64,000 nucleotides of DNA from Chloroflexota bacterium (GCA_024224815.1 JAAENC010000229.1:1-64000), one strand, 5' to 3'; positions 18,454 through 28,770 are shown, counted from the first letter of the stretch. Numbers and translations are program-made. The notes: generated by a model from the letters alone, not told the origin.

Positions 18454-20781
18454 TTACGTTGTTTTAGCTTGGTTTACACTATTTTCGTGATGTGCTGTTA
18501 TTACCCGATTTCGTCCCATTTCTTTTGCTTTATAGAGCGCATTATCAGCCTGAATAAGAAGCTCCTCGCTGCTTAATCCATTTTCTGGGAAAACGGCCAC
18601 TCCTGCTGAAAAAGTGATTTCAAACTCCATGTTTTTTGCAAAGAGTTTTTCCTTTTTGATATTTTCTCTCCATTCCAAGGCACGTTTTTTGGCAATATGA
18701 AGTGGCGTATCGTAAAGAATGACCAAAAACTCATCACCTCCGTAGCGGCAAATTGTGTCTTCCGCTCGGCAAGTTGCTGAAATCGTATTTGCTAGGGTTT
18801 GCAGCGCCTGGTCTCCGCCAGTGATATGTCCATAGGTATCGTTAATTTCTTTAAGCGCATCAAGGTCTACGATGATAATGCTAAGGGGAATTTCTTTGCG
18901 TGAAGCTTTTAAAAGGTCTTGTTCTATTACCTCTTCTAAATAGCGACGATTGAATAACCCTGTTAATGGGTCTCGGATAGCTTGCTCGCGTAAGGCAGTC
19001 TCAAGTTCTTTTATCTCTGCTATTTGTTTGTGTAGCTGCTCATTGGCATCGCGCAATTTTTTCTCTGCCTGGACACGTTTTGTAATATCACGCCAAGTTG
19101 TGTGAATAACCCTATTGTCTCTATTTGTGCTGATCGCTGTTAGTAAAACCTCTACAGGGAAAACTTCACCATTTGCCCGAAGATGATCCCAAATAAAACG
19201 GTGGCTACCATTTTTCAATGCGATCTGCATCATCTCATCGGCTTTTTCTAAAGAGTTTTTTCCATCAGGTTGTTTTTCTGGTGATAACTCAGATGGGTGG
19301 CTGGTAAGAAACTCCTCCTTATTCTTGTATCTTAACATTTTGATTGTCGCATTATTGCAATCTACAAATTGGCCATTCTCAATAATAAGGATTGCATCTT
19401 CTGATTTTTCAAATAGATCTCTAAATTTCTTTTCGCTTTTTCGCAAGGCTTTATTTGATTTTTTGCTTTCTGTAATATCTCGTAAAATACCCTGCGTAGC
19501 TCTCCCTTCCTTATATGAAATATAAGAGACCGATACACTCATTTCAATTTCTTCTTTGTTTTTATCGTAAGCTGTAAATTCATAGCGGAGAGGTAGTTCT
19601 TCTCCTTTCCTGAGCTTTTCTGTCCTTTGCTGTAGCATTTTCTGGCTTTGAGGGGCAACCAAAGACATGAAATTAAAGTCAACAGAACAAGCCTCTTCAG
19701 CGCTAATACCAAAAACATCGACGAATTTTTGGTTGACCATTTCAAAATGGTTTTCGTAGAGAAGATAGATCACATCATTTGATTGTTCAACCAAAGAGCG
19801 ATATCTTATCTCGCTTTTGCGTAACTCCTTTTCAATTAAGACCCGTTCTGTAATATCCTCTAGTCGCCCATAATAATATAGAACCTCCCCTGCAGAATCA
19901 CGAATAACCTTCGCGCTATCTTGTACCCAAATTATTTTGCCATCATAGCGACGTAATTGCATCACATGATTATCAAGAGCCCCTTTATCTTCTATTGATG
20001 CAAGTTCTTCTCTGCGGATATTTTGGTCAGGGTAGAGATCGTTCACATTCGCATTTAACATGACCTCTTCACTAGGGTAGCCTAATATTTTGACTAATGC
20101 TGGGTTTCCATCTAAAAAATGTCCTTCTGGAGTAGAACGATAAATACCTACGGGGACACTGTCAAACAAATTTCGATAACGTGTTTCGCTCTCCTTAGCG
20201 GTCTGAATAGCCTCATCATTACGAAGATTTGCCAAACCTTCTTCTGCCAAGGTAACCGCTATTTCGCTTAGGAAGGTCAAGGACTTTTTAAAGGTGTTTT
20301 CATCGACGATGGGGATTTCTCTAAGAGCCTTTTTATAAGTCTCAGTTTCATAGCCGACTTCTGTTGCCTGATCTTTAAAAAAGGACAAATTTGGTTTTTC
20401 AAAAAAAACTTGCCCCGTATATAGGTTTGCTACATGCACGCCCTTGATAATAATTGGGGCTCCTGCATCTATCAGGCCATTCTTGCAATAGCCGATTTGT
20501 AGTTTTTTTGTCTTTTTTATATTTTTTCTAAGTTCAGTATCGCTTTCGATACACTGTCGTTCCATTTTTGGATCTGCACGATGAAACTCTACGCAGAGAT
20601 TTCTCCACTCCGTCGAAATAAGAAATTCACCTTCTGGATAGGTAGCTATGCTTGCTGTATATCCTGTTGCCTCAGAGAAAAGAGTAAGTATTTTTTCTAA
20701 GTCGTTAATATCTAATAGTTCTTTAAATGAATATTTCCCGTCAATTAGATAAGTTTCCTGGATCTCTTTCTTTTCTCTCAT
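18454..20781 (-). CDS. PocR-PAS-PAS-PAS-GGDEF diguanylate cyclase
   Basis: A 775-residue protein. Residues about 15-185 are a PocR-type ligand-binding domain with several Cys (CVEFHRADPKMERQC, IGYCKNGLIDAGAPI). Three PAS domains follow (about 205-325, 330-450, 455-570), then a coiled coil and a GGDEF domain (about 605-765). The active site RYGGDEFLVIL is intact, and RAED five residues upstream forms the RxxD inhibitory site, so the enzyme should make c-di-GMP with product inhibition. No membrane segment is visible. It lies 57 bp upstream of the histidine kinase gene and 31 bp downstream of the large sensor, within one apparent operon. Confidence 0.93.
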   Translation of the reverse strand: MREKKEIQETYLIDGKYSFKELLDINDLEKILTLFSEATGYTASIATYPEGEFLISTEWRNLCVEFHRADPKMERQCIESDTELRKNIKKTKKLQIGYCKNGLIDAGAPIIIKGVHVANLYTGQVFFEKPNLSFFKDQATEVGYETETYKKALREIPIVDENTFKKSLTFLSEIAVTLAEEGLANLRNDEAIQTAKESETRYRNLFDSVPVGIYRSTPEGHFLDGNPALVKILGYPSEEVMLNANVNDLYPDQNIRREELASIEDKGALDNHVMQLRRYDGKIIWVQDSAKVIRDSAGEVLYYYGRLEDITERVLIEKELRKSEIRYRSLVEQSNDVIYLLYENHFEMVNQKFVDVFGISAEEACSVDFNFMSLVAPQSQKMLQQRTEKLRKGEELPLRYEFTAYDKNKEEIEMSVSVSYISYKEGRATQGILRDITESKKSNKALRKSEKKFRDLFEKSEDAILIIENGQFVDCNNATIKMLRYKNKEEFLTSHPSELSPEKQPDGKNSLEKADEMMQIALKNGSHRFIWDHLRANGEVFPVEVLLTAISTNRDNRVIHTTWRDITKRVQAEKKLRDANEQLHKQIAEIKELETALREQAIRDPLTGLFNRRYLEEVIEQDLLKASRKEIPLSIIIVDLDALKEINDTYGHITGGDQALQTLANTISATCRAEDTICRYGGDEFLVILYDTPLHIAKKRALEWRENIKKEKLFAKNMEFEITFSAGVAVFPENGLSSEELLIQADNALYKAKEMGRNRVITAHHENSVNQAKTT

Positions 20782-20812
20782 AAAATACCTCTAAAATACA
20801 TAAAAGCATCCA

Positions 20813-23800
20813 TTAAAAAATATCCAAATTATCAGAAATAAGCGGATCGTTCGCGACTGGAACGTGCCCAGCCTCTTCAAGTTGGTCACGTAACTGAGAA
20901 ATCACCTTTTTAAGCTCTGCCATACGAATCTCACGATCTGTGGTGAGATTGATGATCGTTTGCAGTTCTTCGGTGCGTTTCTGAACACGTTTTTCTACTT
21001 CGTTAGAGTCTGCAATTACACGTTCATATAAACGAGCATTTTCAATTGCCTGAGCAGCTTGGGTCGCTATGGGTAAGGCGATAGCGATTTGCTCATCTGC
21101 ATAGACACTTGCTTTATTGTTGTCTAAGGTCAAAATGCCAATAACCTCGTTATTCGCAATTAGGGGAATTCCCATCCAGCTTCGTGTTGTGCTTATATTC
21201 CCCCAGTCTTCGAAGCGATTATCATTTTTTGCATCCGATAAAATCAGCGGTTTTTTCGTTTGGAAAACAATTTTCATTAGTGCATTCTCTAGGGGGAATA
21301 TTTTTCCAATGATGTCTGAAGACAAACCCTGTTCTGCTACAACTTCAAGACCCTCGTCTTTGAGAAGAAAAACAGTGACACTGTCAAAGGAAATAGCTAA
21401 TTTGATTTTTTCAAGAATTAGGGCGAGAACATCTTTTAGTTCTAATGAAGTGGAAAGTGCGGCTGTTATTGCATTTAGCGTTTCTAGTTGTTGGTTACTT
21501 TCTTGAATTTCTTTATGTAGATGAGCGTTGTAGATAGCTTGAGCGGCGTGTGGGGCAAAAGACTCTGCTAGAGATGCGTCTTTAGTAGAAAACGCATAGG
21601 GCTCATAGCTGTCGAAGGTCAGATACCCAAGCACAAGGCCACGTGCGATAAGGGGGATGCCCATCCAACCACGGATATCGGGCGCGTCTTCCCAGTGTGT
21701 GTAAAAAGGGGCTTCTTTCGCATCATCCAATATAAGTGGCTTTTTGTCCTTGATGCCCTGCATAAGCGTTTCGTGGAGTGGGAAAGAGTTGCTTACAAGG
21801 CTTTTTGCTTCGCCAAGAGCATGGGCAAAGAAAACCTGTTCATTTTCAGCAGTTAGGAAAACGGATGCACTGTCAAAATTGATTGTATTGGCAAGCTCTT
21901 TGAGAATTGTTTCAAGCAGATTTTCAAGCTGCAGTGATGTGGTGAGAGCAGCTGTTATTTTGTTGAGAGCTTCTAATTGTTGGGCATGTTGTTGCAGATT
22001 TTCTTCGGCCTTAACTCTCTCACTGATGTTGATTTGAGTACCACTTATACGCAACGCTTTAGCATTTGAATCTCTTTGGGTGACTCTGGCGCGATCTAGG
22101 ACCCAAATATAATGTCCATCTTTATGCTGCATTCGATATTCACTTTCAAATGAAGGCGTTTTACCCTCAAGGTGAGCCTCTAAATCGCCTGAGACATCTT
22201 TTATGTCGTCCGGATGGACCAAGTTAGACCATCCTTCAAGTTTGTCACCAATTTCTTCAAGGGTGTAACCCAGCATATTTGCCCAGTTTTCGTTGCGTTG
22301 TGTTTTCTCTTTTTGAATATCCCAATCCCAAGAGCCGGCTCGGCTGCCTTCTAGTACAGACTGAAGTTCTTCTTCGCTCTCACGCAGTAATTTTTCGGTT
22401 ATTTTTCGTTCTGCGACTTCCCAGCATAAGTCTGCTAGAGATATGACAATTTCGACATCTTTTTGGTCGTAATTTGTCGCTTTATTGCCTACTCCTAGAA
22501 GGGCTACAATTTTATCTTGACGAAAAACAGGCACAACGAGTTGACGGATTAACGCAGCGTGTCCATCAGGTAAGCCTTTTTTATTTGGCAGGGATGCGTA
22601 GTCGTTGTGGATTGTGGGCTGACCGGTTTTAATACATTCAACCCAGACTCCTGCTCTTTCAATAGGGTAATGCTTTTCCGGGTCTTCTATTGTGCAATAT
22701 CCGTCTAATGTTTTACTTGACCATGCTTGTAAAGAGAGTGCTTTTTGGTCTTCGTTGAGAAAGTGGTAAAAGCCTATTTTGCTATTAGTGAGTTTTTCAG
22801 CCTCATCAATGGTTTTTTGCAAAACATCTTCCATTGAGTGTGAAAAAGAAAACTCTGCTAATGCTAAACGAACTTTGATAATATTTTCTTTCCTTATACG
22901 GTCTGTAATATCCCGCCAAACTGTGTGGAGCAGCGCTTGGTTCTTTTCGGTTGTAATTGTGGTTAGTAAGACTTCTACGGGGAATATTTCACTATTTGCA
23001 CGCTGATGGTACCATATAAAACGATGACTGCCTTTTTCTAGGGCAATTTCTATCATTTCGGAAGCTTTTTCTTTAGATCCTCTTCCGTCAGGTTGCATAT
23101 CTGGAGATAGTTTTTCAGGAGGAGTATTCAAAAGATCTTTTTTGTTTTTATAGCCAAGCAAGTCTATGGCTGCTTGATTGAAATCGATAAAAACACCATT
23201 ATGGATAATTAGATTTGCGTCTTTTGATTTTTCAAATAAATCTTTAAATTTCTTTTCGCTCTCCCGCAATGAGTGTTCAGCATTAGATCTTTCTGTTATG
23301 TCGTTCATTGCAACGACAGAAATATCCCCTAGGTGCATTGTATCAAATTCAACTCTTCGAGAAATACCATCTTTAGTGCGTATATCCCAGACTTGTGTCT
23401 CAACCTCTTCTTTGGTTTTAGTTGCTTTGATAATAGCTTCTTCCCATGTTCTTTTTGCTTCTTGGCGATAATCTTCATTTGGATAAGCGATTTTCCACCA
23501 CTTTTCTAAAGTGTTGGCATCCTCTAACGTATAACCGTAGGTTTTGGTAAAGAGATTATTGAAATACTCTATATCGCCATTCGAATTTGTTATTGCCATT
23601 GGGGTCGGTGCTTGTGCTATGACTTTTTCAAAGCGTTTTTTGCTCTCGGCTAATTTGTTTTCTGCTTCTACACGCGTGGTGATGTCTTGCATCCCTGTTA
23701 CACGCACTGCACGTTCTTTATAGTACATCATTTTGCCATGGATTTCTGCGGGGAATGTGCTGCCATCTTTTCGTAAAGCTCTTACACGATAAGGTTCTTC

Positions 23801-25612
23801 ATATCCTGAGAGCATATGGTGCATGACCATGTCGCGGTCTTCTTGTGCTATCCAATTGGTCCCCGGTTGGCCAATAGCTTCTTCGAGAGAGTAACCAAAA
23901 AGTTTTTCTGCAGCAAGGTTTTGCTCCAAGCAAATTCCTTTCTCTGAAATGAAAATTGCTTCAAAAGACGCTTCTGACAGAGTTCTAAATCTTTCTTCTA
24001 CTTCAACGAGGTCGGTTATATCAATCAAAACGCCTTGAATTGCTGTTCCCCCTTCGTGTGGTACAAGATGGCTTCGAATTTCAGCGTTAAATGTGCTTCC
24101 ATCTAGGCGTAACCCTTTAAAACTAATATGGCTAATATTTTTCTCACCACTTTCCTTTCGTCTCATTTCTTCTTGAACTTTTTTCCAGTCTTGTGCTGCG
24201 ACCAACTCTTTAACGTATTTCCCTTGCATTTCACTCGCTCTTTTATACCCAAAGAGATTTGCTAAGCCTTGGTTTGCAAAAAGCATCACCCCGTTTTGGA
24301 TGATATAGATGCCTACAAGAGAATTGTCTGCTAGAGAGCGATATTGTTCTTCTCTTTCTCTTAAAGCCTCTTTGGCTTTGACCTTTTCTGTAATATCTCG
24401 CACTGTTGCGAAGAAGGCTTTTATTTTGCCTTTTGGATCCAGATGGGGAATATAAGAAATTGCAACAACTGCTTCTTCTCCGTTATAACGAGTAATATGG
24501 CGCTGGTAATTTATTTCTCTTGCTTCAGCAACCACCTTCTCAAGGTTCGGGCGCACCTTTTCGTAATTTTTAGCAGGTAGAACTTCTGAAACGAGCTTTC
24601 CAACCACATCTTCTTTTTTGAAGCCATACCAATCAGCGTAAGATTGGTCCACATAGATATAGCGCAAATCTGTATCCAGATAGGAGACCATGGAGGGGAT
24701 ATGATCTATGATCAGTGCCAGCTCTTCTTTGCTTTGAACTATCTCGGCGGTTTGTTTCTTGATCTGTGTACGTAAAAGATGGTTGATGCCTAAAAGAATA
24801 CTCAAAAAGAGTAATGCTCCGCCTATTATCACAAAAAACTGCTCTGTATTTCTCTCACTTTCTTTATGCAGCCATGTGGATAGTGCTTTATAGTAAAGCG
24901 ATTTCGTGTCATTTTTTAGGGCAGAAATTTGGCTGTCTAATTTAAATAGAAGAGTTTCATGTTTTCCCTTTGTTGCTGCAAAACGAACTTCTACGGGATT
25001 GAAAATGATCGAGCTTTGTTGAACATCGTATTCATGCGCGTGTTGTATTGCGAATAAATGGTTAACTACCCCGGCAAAAGCCTCTTCTGTTTCTGTTGCA
25101 AGCATTATGTCGGCATACGTGTCAAGATAAAGTATCTCGGCATCGATACCAAATTCATCCAGCATAAATTGAAAAACAGAAGCATGAATATCACCCTCTA
25201 GCAATGCAATTTTCTTTCCGGCAAGGTCTACTATAGAAATATCTATATTATCGCTCTGAACATAAACCTGCCCCCAGTTCGTAATGATAGTCTCTTCTGA
25301 AAAATCGAAACGCTCAGCCCTCTCTTCTGAAAATGCAATCGGGGCTAAAAGGTCAATTTCTCCAGCTTCCAGAGCGAGCAGACATTCACTCCATTCGCAA
25401 GAGACAAATTCTAAAACCCAGGCCTCGTTGCGGGCAATATCATTTAAAATATCAATGACAAAACCCTGTGGAAGACCCTCTTCATCCACAAAAGATAGAG
25501 GTGGGTTGTGATAAACCCCAACCCGCACAATTTTTGATGCAAGAAGTGCCCCCCGTACCAATAAAAGTAGAGGCAGAAGAAAAAGAAGATACCTACGAGT
25601 AAAGCGCATCAT
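20813..25612 (-). CDS. Giant sensor: SBP3-type extracytoplasmic domain, TM, six PAS and three GAF, no output domain
   Basis: A 1599-residue protein. A signal anchor (about 7-25) precedes a family 3 solute-binding-like domain (about 30-255; VGVYHNPPLSFVDEEGLPQG, EAGEIDLLAPIA), then a span near 260-282. The cytoplasmic part has five PAS domains to about 905, a GAF (about 915-1080), another PAS with PAC (about 1090-1215) and two related GAF domains (about 1225-1390, 1395-1555). It ends in a coiled coil with REIRMAELKKVISQLRDQL. No HisKA, HATPase, GGDEF, EAL, HD-GYP or methyl-accepting domain is present. The coding sequence has a normal stop, so it does not look truncated. It probably passes its signal to operon partners by contact. 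Confidence 0.88.
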   Translation of the reverse strand: MMRFTRRYLLFLLPLLLLVRGALLASKIVRVGVYHNPPLSFVDEEGLPQGFVIDILNDIARNEAWVLEFVSCEWSECLLALEAGEIDLLAPIAFSEERAERFDFSEETIITNWGQVYVQSDNIDISIVDLAGKKIALLEGDIHASVFQFMLDEFGIDAEILYLDTYADIMLATETEEAFAGVVNHLFAIQHAHEYDVQQSSIIFNPVEVRFAATKGKHETLLFKLDSQISALKNDTKSLYYKALSTWLHKESERNTEQFFVIIGGALLFLSILLGINHLLRTQIKKQTAEIVQSKEELALIIDHIPSMVSYLDTDLRYIYVDQSYADWYGFKKEDVVGKLVSEVLPAKNYEKVRPNLEKVVAEAREINYQRHITRYNGEEAVVAISYIPHLDPKGKIKAFFATVRDITEKVKAKEALREREEQYRSLADNSLVGIYIIQNGVMLFANQGLANLFGYKRASEMQGKYVKELVAAQDWKKVQEEMRRKESGEKNISHISFKGLRLDGSTFNAEIRSHLVPHEGGTAIQGVLIDITDLVEVEERFRTLSEASFEAIFISEKGICLEQNLAAEKLFGYSLEEAIGQPGTNWIAQEDRDMVMHHMLSGYEEPYRVRALRKDGSTFPAEIHGKMMYYKERAVRVTGMQDITTRVEAENKLAESKKRFEKVIAQAPTPMAITNSNGDIEYFNNLFTKTYGYTLEDANTLEKWWKIAYPNEDYRQEAKRTWEEAIIKATKTKEEVETQVWDIRTKDGISRRVEFDTMHLGDISVVAMNDITERSNAEHSLRESEKKFKDLFEKSKDANLIIHNGVFIDFNQAAIDLLGYKNKKDLLNTPPEKLSPDMQPDGRGSKEKASEMIEIALEKGSHRFIWYHQRANSEIFPVEVLLTTITTEKNQALLHTVWRDITDRIRKENIIKVRLALAEFSFSHSMEDVLQKTIDEAEKLTNSKIGFYHFLNEDQKALSLQAWSSKTLDGYCTIEDPEKHYPIERAGVWVECIKTGQPTIHNDYASLPNKKGLPDGHAALIRQLVVPVFRQDKIVALLGVGNKATNYDQKDVEIVISLADLCWEVAERKITEKLLRESEEELQSVLEGSRAGSWDWDIQKEKTQRNENWANMLGYTLEEIGDKLEGWSNLVHPDDIKDVSGDLEAHLEGKTPSFESEYRMQHKDGHYIWVLDRARVTQRDSNAKALRISGTQINISERVKAEENLQQHAQQLEALNKITAALTTSLQLENLLETILKELANTINFDSASVFLTAENEQVFFAHALGEAKSLVSNSFPLHETLMQGIKDKKPLILDDAKEAPFYTHWEDAPDIRGWMGIPLIARGLVLGYLTFDSYEPYAFSTKDASLAESFAPHAAQAIYNAHLHKEIQESNQQLETLNAITAALSTSLELKDVLALILEKIKLAISFDSVTVFLLKDEGLEVVAEQGLSSDIIGKIFPLENALMKIVFQTKKPLILSDAKNDNRFEDWGNISTTRSWMGIPLIANNEVIGILTLDNNKASVYADEQIAIALPIATQAAQAIENARLYERVIADSNEVEKRVQKRTEELQTIINLTTDREIRMAELKKVISQLRDQLEEAGHVPVANDPLISDNLDIF

Positions 25613-25854
25613 ATCCGTTAGCCTTGTATGAGAAGAGCGTTGTGGGTCTAGAAATATTTAATATACAGAATAGGATTTGACTTTTGCTCACTAAAAGGAA
25701 GCTCTGAGTAAGTCTCTAATTCTATCTCCAATCTTACCCTATAGAAAATATAATACAACAAAAAAAGAGCTTTGCAAGGTGTAGGCAATGTTATTATTGG
25801 GTGACCCTTCTTTCAGAACAAACTTACTTGCTTCTCACATGATAAAATCATCTC

Positions 25855-28575
25855 ATGCACGTTATTCTGACCCACGAACAAGCTGATTTTGACGCCCTCG
25901 CTTCGCTTTTTGCAGCGCATTTGCTCAACGAGCAGGCAAAGGCTATTTTGCCGCGCAAACTTAACCGCAATTTGCGCGCTTTTCTGACGCTTTACGGGCG
26001 AGAATTCCCCTTTATGGATCCGCGAGACCTTTCTGGCGAAAAGATCGAAACAGCGCTCCTTGTGGACACGCAATCTTTGATTACGCTAAAGGGAATGGGG
26101 AAGAAGACGCACATTCGTGTGGTGGATCATCATCCGCGTCGTGATAATTTGCCGGATGATTGGGAAGTGAACGTCGACGAAGTCGGTGCGACGGTAACGC
26201 TCTTAACCGAAAACTTGCGCGATGCCCATAAACATCTTTCTATGCCCCAAGCGACTCTGCTTCTTCTCGGCATTTACGAAGATACCGGCTCTTTATCTTA
26301 TGCCAGCACCACTTCTCGTGATGCGCGCGCTGTTGCGTGGCTTCTGGAGCAGGGCGCCAGCCTTAATATTGCCGCTGATTTCCTAAATAGTCCGCTTTCT
26401 GAAAATCAACAAGCCGTTTATAGCAAACTCAGTGCCAATGCCAAAATGCATAAGATTAGCGGGCATCAAATTGTGATTGCTTGTGGCGATGCCCAAGATT
26501 TGGATGAAGAAATCTCCTCTCTCGCACACAAACTCCGCGATCTGCTAGACCCCGATGCGCTCTTTGTTTTGGTCAAAACAAAGGAAGGCGTTCGTCTAGT
26601 TGCCCGCTCAACCACCGATAGTATTGACGTAGGCAAAATAGCTACTCAATTTGGCGGTGGTGGGCATCCACGCGCGGCAGCAGCATTGATTCGTGAAGAG
26701 TTTAGGGATGGGGGCAAAAGTCAAAATAACGAGATCAAGCCAAATGACACGAGCGTTCCGTGTAAACATCTGCTAGAGATTTTGCCGGATTATATCCAGC
26801 CATCCATTACCGTTTCCGAAATTATGTCTCGCGGGCCGCAAGTTTTATCGTTAGAAACAAGTGTTGCAGAAGCATCTGAGTTGATGAAAAGATTTGGCTA
26901 TGAAGGCTATCCCGTCGTTGAAAATGGAAAAGTGGTCGGGCTGCTCAATCGACGCTCTGTAGATCGGGCAATTTCGCATCATCTGAACCTAACCGCTGCG
27001 AGCCTAATGGACGCCGGAGAAGTGATCGTTGCGCCCGATGATGCATTAACCACGCTCCAGACAAAAATGACAGATAGCGGCTGGGGGCAAATCCCGGTTG
27101 TGGACGATGGCGAAGTAATTGGCATTGTCACGCGTACGGATTTGCTCAAAACGCTCACGCCGCATACGCCGCGCGCTGCTGAAAATAATTATGCCGCTCT
27201 GCTCGAAAGCGCGCTGCCAAAAGCGCGTCTGGAATTGATCCGTAAAGTGGCAGATGCTGCCGCAGAGCAAAATTTGGCACTTTATTTGGTCGGCGGCTTC
27301 GTCCGTGATCTGATTCTCGAACGCCCCAGCCTGGATTTTGACATCGTCGTTGAAGGTGATGCGATTGCTCTCGCCGAAACGTTGGTCGAAAAATATGGCG
27401 GGCGTGTGACAAAACACGACCGTTTTGGTACAGCGAAATGGTTTTTAGAGGGTTCAAAGTTTGAAAGTTTGAAAGTTGAAAGTGAAAAACCTTCTGATCT
27501 TCAACCTGCAACCTTTACGCCTTCCAACCTACCAATCTTTTTAGATTTTATTACCGCTCGCACCGAATTTTATAAAAGCCCCTCTGCGCTGCCCACTGTT
27601 TCGCGCGGTAGTATCAAACTCGATCTGCACCGTCGCGATTTCACCATTAACACCCTCGCGCTGCGCCTCGATAAAAGCCATTATGGCGAACTCCACGATC
27701 ATTGGGGCGGGCTTGTTGATCTTGAGCGTGGGCTTGTGCGCGTTTTGCATTCGCTCTCTTTTGTCGATGACCCCACTCGCATTTTGCGCGCCGTTCGTTT
27801 TGAGCAGCGTTTCGGATTTACCCTCGGCATCCGCACCAAAGAATTGATGGATGAAGCCCATTCTCTGCTCGCCAAATTATCCGGCCAGCGGATTAAGCAC
27901 GAACTGGATTTGATTCTGGATGAGCCGCACGCAGTGGAAATGTTTTCTCGTATTGCAACATTGGATTTGTTCCCCGCCATTTCTCCCGCCCTCGCTCCCG
28001 ACTCCCTGTACTCGGAGCGTAGCGAGGGGTATGGGCTTGCTGAGCGTTTAAATATCGCGCTCAACACCCACGCTCCTACCGAATATGGTGAGCTTGAACC
28101 AATAGCTCACCTCGACAAACGCCGCACGCTAGGATATTTAGTTTGGCTTCTACCTCTTCCTCTAAAATCTTTACGCGCAGTTAGCAAGAGATTACGCTTT
28201 CATGCTGTGCTCGAAAACGCCCTTCTTGCAGCACGATCTCTCTGTGACGATCTACCTGCACTCGAAAATGCCAAAATCAGCGAGTGGACAATTCGCCTCG
28301 ATGATATTCCGCCCCTCGCGCTTTATGCAGCTTCTCTTTGCCCTATCGCTGAAAGCTTAAGAGAGCGACTTGGGCAATATCTCTCCTCATGGCGAAATAT
28401 CCAGCCATCCATTGGTGGTGAAGAGTTAAAGGAGCGTGGCTTATCGCCAAGTCCGCGTTATAAAGAGATACTATCTCAACTCCGCGCAGCCTGGCTGGAT
28501 GGGGAAGTAGAAAATAAAGAAGAAGAGTTGGCGTTGTTGGAGAGATTGTTCAAAGAGCAAGATGATAAAGAATAA
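25855..28575 (+). CDS. DHH/DHHA1-CBS-CBS-tRNA nucleotidyltransferase fusion (A-adding or CCA-adding type)
   Basis: A 906-residue fusion. The N-terminal DHH phosphoesterase domain has HEQADFDALAS, DTQS and VDHHPRR; a DHHA1 part includes GGGGHPRAAAALI near residue 265. Two CBS motifs span about 320-440. The nucleotidyltransferase head begins LVGGFVRDLIL near 476, with catalytic DFDIVVEGDA and later RRDFTINTLALRL, followed by RNA-binding helices. Such fusions are known and in some bacteria add A or CCA to tRNA 3' ends. Residues about 531-562 are encoded by a repeat-like insertion between the DRFGTAKW and LDFITARTEFY motifs. TAAAAT lies 6 bp before the ATG and there is no Shine-Dalgarno. Confidence 0.9.
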   Translation: MHVILTHEQADFDALASLFAAHLLNEQAKAILPRKLNRNLRAFLTLYGREFPFMDPRDLSGEKIETALLVDTQSLITLKGMGKKTHIRVVDHHPRRDNLPDDWEVNVDEVGATVTLLTENLRDAHKHLSMPQATLLLLGIYEDTGSLSYASTTSRDARAVAWLLEQGASLNIAADFLNSPLSENQQAVYSKLSANAKMHKISGHQIVIACGDAQDLDEEISSLAHKLRDLLDPDALFVLVKTKEGVRLVARSTTDSIDVGKIATQFGGGGHPRAAAALIREEFRDGGKSQNNEIKPNDTSVPCKHLLEILPDYIQPSITVSEIMSRGPQVLSLETSVAEASELMKRFGYEGYPVVENGKVVGLLNRRSVDRAISHHLNLTAASLMDAGEVIVAPDDALTTLQTKMTDSGWGQIPVVDDGEVIGIVTRTDLLKTLTPHTPRAAENNYAALLESALPKARLELIRKVADAAAEQNLALYLVGGFVRDLILERPSLDFDIVVEGDAIALAETLVEKYGGRVTKHDRFGTAKWFLEGSKFESLKVESEKPSDLQPATFTPSNLPIFLDFITARTEFYKSPSALPTVSRGSIKLDLHRRDFTINTLALRLDKSHYGELHDHWGGLVDLERGLVRVLHSLSFVDDPTRILRAVRFEQRFGFTLGIRTKELMDEAHSLLAKLSGQRIKHELDLILDEPHAVEMFSRIATLDLFPAISPALAPDSLYSERSEGYGLAERLNIALNTHAPTEYGELEPIAHLDKRRTLGYLVWLLPLPLKSLRAVSKRLRFHAVLENALLAARSLCDDLPALENAKISEWTIRLDDIPPLALYAASLCPIAESLRERLGQYLSSWRNIQPSIGGEELKERGLSPSPRYKEILSQLRAAWLDGEVENKEEELALLERLFKEQDDKE
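27448..27535. repeat. Repeat-like in-frame insertion in the tRNA nucleotidyltransferase gene
   Basis: A run of GAAAGTTTGAAAGTTGAAAG on one side faces CTTCAACCTGCAACC and CTTCCAACCT on the other, forming a loose inverted repeat of a kind usually found between genes. It translates to a low-complexity stretch (residues about 531-562) between two conserved nucleotidyltransferase motifs, with the frame kept. Confidence 0.5.
28004..28029. repeat. Short palindrome, in frame, in the same gene
   Basis: CCCT and CTCG pair with CGAG and AGGGG around GAGCGTAG. It encodes a local SLYSERSEGYG stretch in the RNA-binding part. It may be a fragment of a repeat found between genes in related genomes; evidence in this window alone is weak. 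Confidence 0.3.
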
Positions 28576-28582
28576 TGGAATA

Positions 28583-28685
28583 AGCTGTCATTGCGAATCC
28601 CAATGCTTTTTGGGATGAAGCAATCTCCCTTTTCGCGTAGGAGATTGCCGCGTCGCAGAAGCATGCTCCCCGCAATGACATAGCT
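28583..28685. repeat. Intergenic palindromic repeat, GCAATCTCC family, copy A
   Basis: AGCTGTCATTGCG near the left end faces CGCAATGACATAGCT at the right end, and GCAATCTCC (28620-28628) faces GGAGATTGC (28640-28648). It fills much of the gap between the tRNA nucleotidyltransferase gene and proB. A related copy is at 32133. Repeats of this style are widespread in bacterial intergenic DNA. Confidence 0.75.
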
Positions 28686-28770
28686 TTATTTAGTGATTTA
28701 TAAGGTTCGAAACGAGTAGATGATAGACACTTGTTTTCAGCGGTGGCTGTCGTCTCTTTTTATATAAGCT

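Noticed and set aside
28004..28029. Short CTCG/CGAG palindrome considered as a third in-frame repeat insertion worth its own finding
   Set aside because: The stem is short and no second copy was seen in this window, so chance cannot be ruled out.
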